Of a DNA stretch of 64,000 nt, positions 44,040-52,990 are shown piece by piece (the first letter of the stretch is position 1; the number at the start of each line of letters is the position of its first letter). A program made the translations under genes and the position numbers. This DNA comes from JBFMDN01 sp040753915. Its GTDB lineage: Bacteria > Desulfobacterota > Desulfomonilia > Desulfomonilales > Desulfomonilaceae. The stretch lies in NCBI GenBank assembly GCA_040753915.1, contig JBFMDN010000003.1, positions 1 to 64,000 on the forward strand, written 5' to 3'. The notes under the pieces were generated by a model that saw only the letters and a program-made list of their open reading frames with translations, had not been told where the DNA came from and did no database searches.

Positions 44040-45461
44040 ATGTCAATTCCAAGAGTCGTGATAGCTGCTCTCAAAGGAGGGGCGGGCAAAACGTTTCTCA
44101 CCATCGGGCTTGCCCGAGCCCTGAAAGCTCGCGGTCTGCCCACGGCAGTGTTCAAGAAAGGTCCGGACTACATAGATGCCGGTTGGCTAGGTCTGGCCGC
44201 GGGGGGAGATTGCTACAATCTCGACTCATACCTCTTTGAGGACAAGGTTGTGTTGGGATCCTTTCTGCGGGGTTCGATTGGCAAGGAGATCGCTGTGGTG
44301 GAGGGCAACCGGGGCCTTTTCGACGGCGTGGATTCATCGGGGAGCTTCAGCACAGCAGAGCTTGCAAAGCTGCTGGTCGCGCCGGTGGTTCTCGTCATTG
44401 ACGCCACAAAAGTGACCAGAACTGCAGCAGCGATGGTACTCGGGTGCAAGGCTCTCGATCCCAGTGTGCATTTGAGGGGGGTGATCCTCAACAGAGTCGG
44501 GGGCATGAGGCACGAGCGAGTGCTCAGGGATTCCATTGAAAATGCTGCCGAAGTTCCTGTCATAGGATCCGTGAGCAAACTGCCGTTGACGAGCTTCCCT
44601 CAGCGCCACCTGGGGCTGCTTCCCCTGTACGAGCATCCGAGAGCCATTGACTTTGTGACTGAAGCTGCCCGCGTCGTGGAGCGATCGGTAGATTTGGAGA
44701 GGCTACTGGAAATCGCTGCGGACGCACCGTTTTGGGAGGGCGATCGGTACGCGCTGGAGAGGTTAGTGCCAACCCAGTCGTACGGAGGGCTCCGCATAGG
44801 GGTCTTGCGGGATTCTGCATTTCAGTTCTATTACCCAGAAAACCTGGAGGCGTTGACCGGCCACGGAGCCGAAATTGTCAACGTGAGCGCACTGGATCCT
44901 GTGCCGTTGCCGCAGATCGATGCCCTTTACATCGGTGGCGGATTCCCTGAAACGCATGCCGAGCGACTGTCCAGTAACCACGTGTTCAAAGACTCTGTCC
45001 GCTCTGCCGTGCTAATGGGGCTACCCGTATACGCTGAATGTGGAGGGCTCATGTACTTGTCGAGAAACATTCGAGTAGATGAGAAGGTCTATCCCATGGT
45101 AGGAGTTCTGCCCGTAAGCGCGGTGCTGGAGAGGAAGCCTCAGGGGCACGGCTACCTCACGGTGGAAGTTGCGAGTCCGAACCCGTTTTATCCTGAGGGC
45201 ACGGTGCTCACCGGACACGAATTCCACTATTCTTACGTCACCGCGGTGGAGGGGAATGAAGCGACATACTCGTTTCGGGTACTGCGCGGACATGGTATCG
45301 ATGGAGTGCGAGACGGACTTTGCACACGTAATGTGCTGGGGACATATCTCCATGTCCACGCGCTCGGAGCGCCACTGTGGGCAGAAGGGATTCTGCGTCG
45401 GGCACAACAATTTCGGAAAAGCTGCCTGAGGGATAATGACTCACTGTGCAGCACAGGATAG
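44040..45461 (+). CDS. cbiA: Cobyrinate a,c-diamide synthase family protein, DsrN-like (copy 2)
   Basis: This 473-residue paralogue of the preceding gene aligns with it almost without gaps: GGAGKT P-loop, FKKGPDYIDAGWLG, the VYAECGGLMYLSR catalytic Cys, GHEFHYSY and TYLHVHALG. Both copies keep every active-site residue I can check, so neither is obviously dead. Tandem duplication with later divergence is the simplest explanation. The two could amidate different side chains (for example a and c) or different tetrapyrroles. Its 3' end overlaps the helicase frame. Confidence 0.9.
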   Translation: MSIPRVVIAALKGGAGKTFLTIGLARALKARGLPTAVFKKGPDYIDAGWLGLAAGGDCYNLDSYLFEDKVVLGSFLRGSIGKEIAVVEGNRGLFDGVDSSGSFSTAELAKLLVAPVVLVIDATKVTRTAAAMVLGCKALDPSVHLRGVILNRVGGMRHERVLRDSIENAAEVPVIGSVSKLPLTSFPQRHLGLLPLYEHPRAIDFVTEAARVVERSVDLERLLEIAADAPFWEGDRYALERLVPTQSYGGLRIGVLRDSAFQFYYPENLEALTGHGAEIVNVSALDPVPLPQIDALYIGGGFPETHAERLSSNHVFKDSVRSAVLMGLPVYAECGGLMYLSRNIRVDEKVYPMVGVLPVSAVLERKPQGHGYLTVEVASPNPFYPEGTVLTGHEFHYSYVTAVEGNEATYSFRVLRGHGIDGVRDGLCTRNVLGTYLHVHALGAPLWAEGILRRAQQFRKSCLRDNDSLCSTG

Positions 45462-47487
45462 CCAACAGCGAGCAGGCAGCGCGGCCGGCAAGATCGAAGG
45501 GTATGCGATTCCAGCCATGGGCGACCGAGAAACAATTGAGGCGATTCTTGGGCCGAAGGGCCTCTTGGCCCGCTCCATTGAGCAGTACGAGCACCGGGAA
45601 CAGCAGATCACGATGGCTCTGGAAGCTCTGGAAGCTCTTCGCTCTGACCGTATCCTCGTAATCGAAGCTCCGACCGGGACAGGGAAGACACTCGCGTATC
45701 TTATCGCTGCGGCAATGTGCAGACGCAGAGTTGCCATATCCACCGGCACGAAGAATCTTCAAGAGCAGCTTTTCTTCAAAGATATCCCGTTCGTGGTCAA
45801 AACGGTGTTCCCGGGTCTGAAAGCCGCGTTGCTCAAGGGCCGCAACAATTTCGTTTGTCATACGAGGCTCAAACGGTTTCGAAGGCAGGGATTTCTTCAT
45901 GGAATAGCGGAGGCCGGCCGCCTAAACGAAATCGTAGGGTGGTACGAGAAGACAGTTCGTAAAGGGGAGGGCGATAGGGCAGAGCTTGCAACCCTCCCTG
46001 ACGACGATCCTGTCTGGCCCGAAGTCTGCTCTAGCTCGGAGACATGTCAGGGGAGAAAATGCCCGGACAGAGACGCGTGCTTTGTGTTCAAGATGAGGGC
46101 TCGGGCTGCAGATGCTGACCTGATGATTGTGAATCACCACCTGCTCCTGTCCGACTTGGCCGTGCGGGAATCCGGATTCGGGGAAGTAATTCCTCGATAT
46201 GACGCGTTAATCGTCGACGAAGCTCATGGGCTGGAAGACGCTGCTACCCAGCATTTTGGATTTCACACCAGCCTGTTCAAGGTGACCAGGTTCGTGCGCG
46301 ATGCTCGGGTAGATATCCACGAGGTTGGAGTTGCATCGCCAAAATTGCTGCAAGCCTTGGCAGCGATAGAAGACCATGGAAGACGTCTGTTCGCGTTCTT
46401 TCAGAGCGGCATGGAGCCCAGGGAGCGGATCTCCAGGATTGGTCCGGAAGTCTCGGAAGCGAGGGACGCATTGCGCAACAGCCTGGATGTCGTAGCGTCC
46501 ATGCTGGAAAATCTTCTGGACGCCCCCGATGAAGTAAGGGCCACAGCGGGGCGCGCCGCACAGTTGCGTGAAGAATTGGAGATCATTCTCGCGGACGAGC
46601 CGACGGGAGAATATGCCTGCTGGATCGAAAGGAGAGACAGAAACGTGGTGCTCCACGCGTCACCGATAGACGTCGGGGACAAGATGCGATCAAAGCTCTA
46701 CGAGAAGATCCGTGCCGTGGCGTTCACATCCGCAACGTTGTCGTCCGGAGGAAACTTCGAATACTTCAAGTCGCGGCTCGGTTTGAAAGGAGACTTCGAG
46801 CCCGTTGAGCTTATTCTGGGCTCCCCCTTCGATTATGCCCGCCAGACGCTTCTCTACATTCCTCGGTCGCTCCCGGAGCCTAATGACCCGAGATTTGTCG
46901 ACGAAATGGTTCCGGTTCTGGAAGAGGTTCTTACAGGTACGTCAGGACGGGCCTTCGTGCTTTTCACGTCGTATCGAAACATGGAATCCGTATACAGGCG
47001 GATGGTTGGGCGGGTTCCATTTCCTCTCCTGATTCAAGGAGAGAGGCCGAAAAGCCGTCTTCTAGAGGATTTTCGAGAAACCCAGGGATCGGTGCTGTTC
47101 GCCACGTCGTCCTTCTGGGAAGGGATTGACGTTCAGGGGGAGGCATTGTCCTGCGTCATAATAGATCGGCTCCCCTTCGCGTCTCCGTCAGACCCCATTG
47201 TGTCCGCGAGGGTAGACAAGCTTAAGAGAGAAGGAAAGGACCATTTCTACTCGTACCAGGTTCCCAGGGCGGTTCTCGCACTGAAGCAGGGGCTGGGGCG
47301 ATTGATCCGGACGAAATCGGACAAGGGAATTTTCTGCATCATGGATTTGAGAATTCTGACCAAGAGGTATGGAAAGGTTTTCCTCGAGAGCCTGCATGAA
47401 AGCCCCATTAGGAGGGATTCCGCTTCCATTGCGGCGTTTTTCCGAACCGGCTTGCCCCCGAAAGCCGCGGAGAGCCGGAGGAAGTAG
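45436..47487 (+). CDS. DinG/XPD-type ATP-dependent helicase
   Basis: This 683-residue superfamily 2 helicase has Walker A (IEAPTGTGKTLAYL), a Fe-S domain with four cysteines (CSSSETCQGRKCPDRDAC, about 196-213), DEAH Walker B (IVDEAHGLEDAA) and the C-terminal motif VI (KQGLGRLIRTKSDKG). These are features of DinG/YoaA helicases, which unwind damaged or structured DNA in the 5' to 3' direction. The longest start (45436) overlaps the CbiA stop; an ATG at 45517 is an alternative with no better ribosome-binding site. There is no exonuclease domain. Confidence 0.9.
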   Translation: MTHCAAQDSQQRAGSAAGKIEGYAIPAMGDRETIEAILGPKGLLARSIEQYEHREQQITMALEALEALRSDRILVIEAPTGTGKTLAYLIAAAMCRRRVAISTGTKNLQEQLFFKDIPFVVKTVFPGLKAALLKGRNNFVCHTRLKRFRRQGFLHGIAEAGRLNEIVGWYEKTVRKGEGDRAELATLPDDDPVWPEVCSSSETCQGRKCPDRDACFVFKMRARAADADLMIVNHHLLLSDLAVRESGFGEVIPRYDALIVDEAHGLEDAATQHFGFHTSLFKVTRFVRDARVDIHEVGVASPKLLQALAAIEDHGRRLFAFFQSGMEPRERISRIGPEVSEARDALRNSLDVVASMLENLLDAPDEVRATAGRAAQLREELEIILADEPTGEYACWIERRDRNVVLHASPIDVGDKMRSKLYEKIRAVAFTSATLSSGGNFEYFKSRLGLKGDFEPVELILGSPFDYARQTLLYIPRSLPEPNDPRFVDEMVPVLEEVLTGTSGRAFVLFTSYRNMESVYRRMVGRVPFPLLIQGERPKSRLLEDFRETQGSVLFATSSFWEGIDVQGEALSCVIIDRLPFASPSDPIVSARVDKLKREGKDHFYSYQVPRAVLALKQGLGRLIRTKSDKGIFCIMDLRILTKRYGKVFLESLHESPIRRDSASIAAFFRTGLPPKAAESRRK

Positions 47488-47488
47488 G

Positions 47489-48724
47489 GTGAGCATGGCT
47501 GGAAGAATCTTCGGTCCCTGGCGACCCGGTCAGACGGGCGCGACATCGGATCTTACGGATACGGACGGCGTCGTGACCCCCTCGAGAGAATCCTGCGGGT
47601 TTCGGGTGAGAGTCGAAGATAAGCATTTTGATGAGATCTGCGTTCATCTGGGTGGCAAGATCTTCATGGGCAACGCAGAAGCAGTTTTGCAGGAACTGCT
47701 TCGAACAATCCGGAATCAGCCCATGAAGAACGTGGAGATTAATCTCCAGGAAGTGGAATACATCGACAGCTCGGGGGTGGCCATTCTCGTTGCGGTGAGC
47801 AGGGCCAGCCAGAGTCTGAATAATCGATTGTCGATAACCAACGTGCCGGACAAGTTTAAGGGGTTTCTGCATCTGTTCGAAGAGCCTGCGCCTGCTCCGT
47901 CCGGAGTGCTGAGGCCTCCTCAGGGTCCCAATCTCCTTGTCCAGATTGGAGACGGCTGCACCGCGCTATACAACAACGCTCTGGACATTCTTGCCTTCAT
48001 CGGCGCGGCCATGGAGGCTTTGGTACGTGACCTGTCCAGGCCCCGGAAGCTCAAATGGGATGGGCTTTGGAAGCTGATCGAAAGGGCAGGATCGGACGCT
48101 GTGCCCATCGTCACTATTCTCAGCTTTCTCATGGGCGCTATTCTCGCCTTCCAGGCCGCAGTCCAACTCCGCAAATTCGGAGCAAACATTTTCGTTGCCG
48201 ATTTGGTGAGCGTTTCGATTTGTCTCGAGATGGGACCGCTGCTCACCGCCCTCATTGTTGCCGGCCGTTCTGGGGCGGGCTATGCGGCGCACATTGGTAC
48301 CATGCAGGTCAACCAGGAAGTGGACGCTCTCAAAGTGATGGGCTTCGATCCCATCAGGTATTTGGTTTCCCCGAGAATTCTGGCAGTTGCCTTATCTCTG
48401 CCCTGCTTAACCGTAATAGCAGACCTGTCCGGGGTCGTGGGCGGGGCTCTGGTGGCGTGGTTTTCTCTCGATTTGACGCCGACCGCCTATTTCAACCAGG
48501 TGCACAAGGTCCTGGAAGTGAGCGATGTGCTCAAAGGGCTCACGAAGAGCCTCGTGTTCGGAATCGAAATAGCACTGATAGGGTGCTTGCGGGGATTCCA
48601 GGTGCGCGGAGGAGCAGAAAGCGTGGGAACGGCGACCACATCTGCGGTTGTAACCTCCATCTTTATTCTTACCGTCACTGACGCTGTTTTTGCCGTTCTT
48701 TTCTATTATGGCCCGCGCCTGTAA
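47489..48724 (+). CDS. MlaE-type permease with N-terminal STAS domain
   Basis: This 411-residue protein is a fusion. The N-terminal 130 residues are a STAS domain (EINLQEVEYIDSSGVAILVAVS), normally a separate protein (MlaB) in the Mla complex. The remainder is an MlaE permease with five to six helices, a GPLLTALIVAGRSGAGYAAHIG segment and an EVDALKVMGFDP loop. It transports lipids between membranes with MlaF and MlaD, encoded next. The GTG start has a GGAGG site 7 nt upstream; an ATG two codons later is also possible. Confidence 0.9.
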   Translation: MSMAGRIFGPWRPGQTGATSDLTDTDGVVTPSRESCGFRVRVEDKHFDEICVHLGGKIFMGNAEAVLQELLRTIRNQPMKNVEINLQEVEYIDSSGVAILVAVSRASQSLNNRLSITNVPDKFKGFLHLFEEPAPAPSGVLRPPQGPNLLVQIGDGCTALYNNALDILAFIGAAMEALVRDLSRPRKLKWDGLWKLIERAGSDAVPIVTILSFLMGAILAFQAAVQLRKFGANIFVADLVSVSICLEMGPLLTALIVAGRSGAGYAAHIGTMQVNQEVDALKVMGFDPIRYLVSPRILAVALSLPCLTVIADLSGVVGGALVAWFSLDLTPTAYFNQVHKVLEVSDVLKGLTKSLVFGIEIALIGCLRGFQVRGGAESVGTATTSAVVTSIFILTVTDAVFAVLFYYGPRL

Positions 48725-48768
48725 GAGGAAACAGACGCACAATCAAGGGGCTGCTCACAGAATGAAGC

Positions 48769-49578
48769 ATGATCGAGCATGATCCGCAGAAAGAGGCCGA
48801 GACACAGATGCCGGAGGCTTCAGCTCCTACGGAGCTTATCGCCTCGGTTCGGAATCTGACCGTCGGATACGCGAGTGGGATAATCCTGCAAGACGTTTCC
48901 TTCGATGTGCCTCGGGGAAGCGTGTTTGGTATCCTCGGACGATCGGGTTGCGGAAAGACCACGCTCTTCAAGGCTATGATAGGGCTTATCGAGCCGTACG
49001 AGGGGGAGATATTCGTTGACGGGGAAAAGGTGGAACCGTTAGCAGAGGGCAAATCGGAGAGCATCTTGAGGAAGATAGGGGTTCTCTTTCAGTCCGGTGC
49101 ACTGTTTTCCTCCATGACCGTTGCGGAGAATGTCGCACTGCCGTTCAGGCAGTACACGGACCTCAACGAGACGATTATCGAACAGATTGTCCTCCTGAAG
49201 CTTTCCGAAGTGGGGCTACTCGGAAAGGAACGGCTCCTCCCTTCGGAGCTTAGCGGGGGCATGCAGAAACGCGCTGCGTTGGCACGGGCCATGGCGCTCG
49301 ATCCCAAGATACTTTTTTTTGACGAACCCTCCACCGGGCTCGATCCAGTGACCAGCGCCGAGTTGGATCGAACCATTTTGCGGATAAACGAAACCCTCGG
49401 CACCACGATAATTATTGTCACTCACGAGCTGGCCAGCGTCCTAGACGTGGCTGATCGTGTCATCATGCTGGATGGTGACGAAAAGACAATAATCGCGGAA
49501 GGAGATCCTCGACATCTCAGGGATGCTTCAACGGACCCACGGGTGCAAGCCTTTTTCAGACGGTCGCTGTCGGCGTGA
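48769..49578 (+). CDS. MlaF-type ABC ATPase
   Basis: This 269-residue ATPase has Walker A GRSGCGKTT, the signature LSGGMQKRAALARAM and Walker B ILFFDEPSTGLDPVT. The H-loop VTHELASV and a characteristic QSGALFSSMTVAENVALP Q-loop segment place it with the MCE transporter ATPases. It drives lipid transport by the STAS-MlaE permease encoded 44 nt upstream. Its start has only a weak ribosome-binding site. Confidence 0.93.
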   Translation: MIEHDPQKEAETQMPEASAPTELIASVRNLTVGYASGIILQDVSFDVPRGSVFGILGRSGCGKTTLFKAMIGLIEPYEGEIFVDGEKVEPLAEGKSESILRKIGVLFQSGALFSSMTVAENVALPFRQYTDLNETIIEQIVLLKLSEVGLLGKERLLPSELSGGMQKRAALARAMALDPKILFFDEPSTGLDPVTSAELDRTILRINETLGTTIIIVTHELASVLDVADRVIMLDGDEKTIIAEGDPRHLRDASTDPRVQAFFRRSLSA

Positions 49579-50016
49579 GGCCCTTGAGAGACCTAGTGGA
49601 GCGATCTACAGCAGCTTCGTGCCCAATGCCCGACTAGGCGTGTGAGCAGGTCCAAAGAACAGGACCGGCACAGTGTCGGTACCGAACGAGAGGTCGGTTG
49701 AGCAGATGCACATGTTTCTCGATTGCACCGGCCAGACCGCTGGGGTATTGCGAGAGATGCGAGCTGTCAGCGATGCTGGTCTCGGTGGGCATCACCAGAG
49801 GCCTCTGCTACCCCCTGGCAACTGCCCGTTGATAGGGTCTGTGACTCCAAGAGGGGCTGAGCCCACCATCCATTTTGCTCAACAGGGTTGTCTTGACGTT
49901 TTTTCGGGAGGATCGGCATATTCTCCCGATAGCTGGTATAGAACACGAGCGTTGAGTTGGTTGCCCCCGCCGGTGAGGAGCTGTTGCACACGGTAATCAG
50001 CCGGGGGAAGGAGACA
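49579..50016. other. Intergenic region between mlaF-like and mlaD-like genes
   Basis: No gene is supported in this stretch. An inverted repeat CGGGAG / CTCCCG (49914-49937) follows a TTGACG hexamer (49893-49898), so an internal promoter or operator for the MCE gene is possible. A gap of 440 nt inside an otherwise compact MCE operon is unusual. Confidence 0.3.
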
Positions 50017-50895
50017 ATGATGTCAAGCCAAGCAAACAAATTCAAGATAGGATTATTCGTGGTGATCAGCCTCGCTCTGGCCGTGTCGATCGTGATCTGG
50101 CTCGGGGCGAGCCGATATTTCGAGGACACGCAGCCGGCGGTGGCGTACTTCACCGAAAGCGTGCAGGGACTGGAATCGGATAGTCCGGTGAAATTCAGGG
50201 GGGTTGCGGTTGGTAGAGTCAAAGCTATCCGTCTCGCACCGGACGGTCGACTTATCGAGGTCGTTCTTAGCCTGCGCAAACACTTTAGGCTGACCGACGA
50301 CCTTGGCATCAAGATGAACCTTCTGGGTCTAACGGGTCTCAAATATCTCGAGATGGATACGTTCGATCCGGAAAAGCAGCGGGAGCCGATGAAGCTTGAT
50401 TTTGAGGCTCCCTATCATGTTATCCCTACGTACCCGTCTGACATAACCGAGATCGGAAATGCCTTGGACAAGTTGTTTCAGAAGGTGAAAGATGTGGACG
50501 TTGAGAGAATCTCTCACCACATGCTCAGAGTGACTGCACGGCTCGACACTTTGATGTCGAACAAAGAGATTGAGACAATCCCCTCGAACGCCACCGCGGC
50601 CTTGAGTGAGCTCAGGGACGCTGCAACAAAGTTGAACCAGGAGGTAACGCGAATCCACAAGACCAGAGCCCTATCACGTACGCTGGAGAAGACCGGCGAG
50701 TTGTTGACGGAAACCACTGAGACGGTGCGGAGCGCCGATCGGCTTATTCGGAGGGCGGACAACAACCTGAACCGGCTGAGCTATAAGCTGGACCTCAGTG
50801 CAGACAACCTTCTCGACCTGACTAGACAGTGGAAGAAGAAACCTTTCAGCACCTTCTTTTTCGGGGTTGACGAAGACAAGGAGAAGAAGCGCTGA
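50017..50895 (+). CDS. MlaD-type MCE domain protein
   Basis: This 292-residue protein has an N-terminal transmembrane anchor (about 8-30). The MCE domain has VQGLESDSPVKFRGVAVGRVKAI and LLGLTGLKYLEMD. A long helical C-terminal tail has amphipathic and coiled-coil character (about 150-280). MCE proteins form rings that carry lipids across the periplasm; the helical tail is of the PqiB/YebT or LetB-like type rather than the short E. coli MlaD. The start has AAGGAG close upstream; the ATG at 50020 gives better spacing. Confidence 0.9.
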   Translation: MMSSQANKFKIGLFVVISLALAVSIVIWLGASRYFEDTQPAVAYFTESVQGLESDSPVKFRGVAVGRVKAIRLAPDGRLIEVVLSLRKHFRLTDDLGIKMNLLGLTGLKYLEMDTFDPEKQREPMKLDFEAPYHVIPTYPSDITEIGNALDKLFQKVKDVDVERISHHMLRVTARLDTLMSNKEIETIPSNATAALSELRDAATKLNQEVTRIHKTRALSRTLEKTGELLTETTETVRSADRLIRRADNNLNRLSYKLDLSADNLLDLTRQWKKKPFSTFFFGVDEDKEKKR

Positions 50896-50932
50896 GTTTT
50901 GGTGCAGGCAGACGCTCCCTGGTCGGAGCAAA

Positions 50933-51149
50933 GAAAGTGTCGCAAAACTCGGGAAACAGCGGAAAAAGTTTTACGGTGAGGGAGGATACTGCCCATGGAG
51001 CCCTCACCCCAACCTCTCCCTGAGGGAAAGGGCTCTGTCATTCCGGGCGGTTGCAAGTCCCGTCTGCCAGAGGAGAGGCCTAGGGTGAGGGGGCAAAAAA
51101 AGAAGCGTGCCACGATCTTAACATTTGCCGCAATTCCGAGACAGTTTCC
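50933..51149 (+). mobile_element. MITE-like element, copy B (217 bp)
   Basis: This is the inverted counterpart of 10088-10303. The left end is GAAAGTGTCGCAAAACTCGGG, degenerate to the family end GAAACTGTCTCAAGACTCGGG. The right end is GAGACAGTTTCC. It shares the CTCACCCCAACC, GCGGTTGCAAGTCCC and CAAAAAAAGAAGCGTGCC blocks. It lies between the MCE gene and the SDR gene, and separates the MCE operon from the PqiC-like lipoprotein gene downstream. No open frame of meaning is contained. Confidence 0.65.
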
Positions 51150-51250
51150 AAATGTCGACCTTGAAGCGCACCTTGTCAGGCAAGAGCTTCAACGCGAATA
51201 CACGCAAGGATTGAGAATCCAATAAGGTGCCTTCACTCTTATGGGGAGCG

Positions 51251-52084
51251 TTAAGGCCTCTTGGGCTTAAGGTTCCGGATCCTGTTTCCTGCAATGCGGG
51301 TTGTGAGATTCGGCATTATCCTCCGCATGAAGTCGATGAAATAGGCGTCCGGGCCTACCAGGATTCGCCGCTTGTTCTTCTTGATTCCTTTCACAATGAC
51401 TCTGGCAGCCTTGACAGGTGACGTAAGTGTGGTCCGATCGAACCATTCAACCGTCTCCTCACGGGTTATAGAAGGGTTCGCCTGCTTTATGAACCGGGTG
51501 TTGCGGACTATGTTGGTCCTCACGCCGCCGGGAATCACGCAGGAGACCCGTATGCTCGTTCCATGCAGCTCCTGGCAAAGGGTGTCGCTGAGGCCCTGAA
51601 CCGCAAACCTGGATATGCAATACGGGCCGTTGTTGGGAGTGGTAACCATGCCGTTGACACTGGACATGTTCACGATGTGCGCTTCAGGCCGTTGCCTTAG
51701 ATAAGGAAGAAACGCCTTGGTCCCGTACACGACTCCCCAGAAATTGATGTCCATGACCCGCTCGAAATCTTCGTAGCTGATGTCTTCAATACTGTTGAAG
51801 ACCATGACGGCCGCGTTGTTCACGACAAGGTCGATCTGTCCGTGGCCGACGCACACCTGCTCAGCGTACTCATACATGCCTTGACCGTCCGAGACGTCAA
51901 CTAGGTGCGTAGTAATCCGGACGGACACATCCCCGATCATACGTACGGTCTCCTGCAGCCCGAATTCATCGACGTCTGCAAGTGCCAGAGAACATCCTTC
52001 GGCGGAGAGCAAAATTGCCAGTTCCCTGCCTATGCCCGAGGCCGCACCCGTCACCGATGCCACCTTCCCCGTCAGATGTCTCAC
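51251..52084 (-). CDS. Short-chain dehydrogenase/reductase with Arg for catalytic Lys
   Basis: This 277-residue SDR has the NAD(P)-binding TGAASGIGRELA (about 12-23), NNAAVMVF and the catalytic Ser in NMSSVNG. The normal YxxxK motif reads Y-C-I-S-R, so the catalytic Lys is Arg. The Asp in LADVDEF favours NAD(H). The C-terminus carries an unusual basic tail (about 235-277). Loss of the Lys would normally cripple hydride transfer, so the enzyme may act slowly, on another substrate, or not at all. It is convergent with the repeat element side and not in an operon. Confidence 0.8.
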   Translation of the reverse strand: MRHLTGKVASVTGAASGIGRELAILLSAEGCSLALADVDEFGLQETVRMIGDVSVRITTHLVDVSDGQGMYEYAEQVCVGHGQIDLVVNNAAVMVFNSIEDISYEDFERVMDINFWGVVYGTKAFLPYLRQRPEAHIVNMSSVNGMVTTPNNGPYCISRFAVQGLSDTLCQELHGTSIRVSCVIPGGVRTNIVRNTRFIKQANPSITREETVEWFDRTTLTSPVKAARVIVKGIKKNKRRILVGPDAYFIDFMRRIMPNLTTRIAGNRIRNLKPKRP

Positions 52085-52151
52085 CCTCTCCTGCCTCCAG
52101 GTGTATAAAATGATTGCAAAAAGGCTGCAAGCGTGTGAAGCGGCCGTCCTC

Positions 52152-52730
52152 TCAACCGAACAAGGAAAGGATCCATTGGTATGCCACGTTCAATCCGAAC
52201 TTGATCACGTCCAGGACGACAGCAGGCTTCTGCCGAAAAAGCCAGGTTATGCTTTCGAACATGGCCACCGCTTCGAGATCCGTGCGCCCGGGAGACCACA
52301 AGTATTGAGCCCAGCCCATTTGCCCGCGACCGTATATCCCAATTACGCATTGTCCGACAGCGAACACTCCCACGGCAAGCTGTCCTATTCCGGTAAGCAC
52401 GCCAAGGGCGAGTTGGCCGATGGCCGCGAAACCGAGAGCAAACTGTCCCACACTGATCAGGCCTAATCCGAATTGTGATATCGTGATCCCGCCTACGGCC
52501 CACTGACCGATCGCAACGAATCCCTTAGCGATTTTCGTCTTTCCTTGAGCATCGAGCCCGAAGCTTATGCAGACGAGAGGGATTCCGAACAGCGTTGTCC
52601 GAGTCTTCCATTCAAATCCACCCGGGGCACCAGTCAAGATGGCCGAGGACTTTCCTTCAGGCACGGCGTCACTCTCAGTGGGGTGCGAGACGTTCCTGTC
52701 CATCGATTTCTCTGCTTCTTCCATCTTCAT
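52152..52730 (-). CDS. Membrane protein with tandem Gly-Gln repeats
   Basis: This 192-residue protein has a polar N-terminal 40 residues. Repeats then occur about every 9-11 residues: the unit ends in G-Q or S-Q followed by hydrophobic residues and a Gly (for example VAIGQWAVGG, ISVGQFALGF, AAIGQLALGV). Seven or more units span about 75-150. A final hydrophobic helix lies near 165-190. I do not recognise a characterised family. Short repeats with a fixed Gly-Gln period could form a compact membrane-embedded stack. It faces the SDR gene on the same strand and has a weak ribosome-binding site. Confidence 0.6.
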   Translation of the reverse strand: MKMEEAEKSMDRNVSHPTESDAVPEGKSSAILTGAPGGFEWKTRTTLFGIPLVCISFGLDAQGKTKIAKGFVAIGQWAVGGITISQFGLGLISVGQFALGFAAIGQLALGVLTGIGQLAVGVFAVGQCVIGIYGRGQMGWAQYLWSPGRTDLEAVAMFESITWLFRQKPAVVLDVIKFGLNVAYQWILSLFG

Positions 52731-52990
52731 GTAGGCGCCCCCGTCTTTCGGGCCGCTGTTGAACTAAAGGATAATGAACCGTCTCATTAGGCCACGAAAT
52801 TGCTCGAAACAGAAGACCTATGCGCCGGATCTTTTCCTTTTTGCACATCGAGCCGAATGAGGCAAGGCGTTACGGAAATGAAAGGGCTGCTAGCCACGCA
52901 GAGGCAGCCGTTGCTTGCGAGCCAGCCTGTCCCCGATGGATAGCCCGAATTGGGACACTGTCTCAGTTTAGTGCACCGTTTCATAAATAT

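Noticed and set aside
42541..45461. Possible cobalamin riboswitch near the CbiA pair
   Set aside because: No B12-box-like conserved segments were found upstream; the only notable leader feature is the short coding frame.
49767..50342. Minus-strand open frame of 191 codons opposite the MCE gene
   Set aside because: It overlaps the conserved MCE domain on the other strand and has no domain or ribosome-binding site, so it is a shadow frame.
52954..52968. Sequence similar to the MITE inverted end (GGGACACTGTCTCAG)
   Set aside because: Only the end is similar (ACTGTCTCA shared); the adjoining 80 bp form a different palindrome and no matching second end was found.
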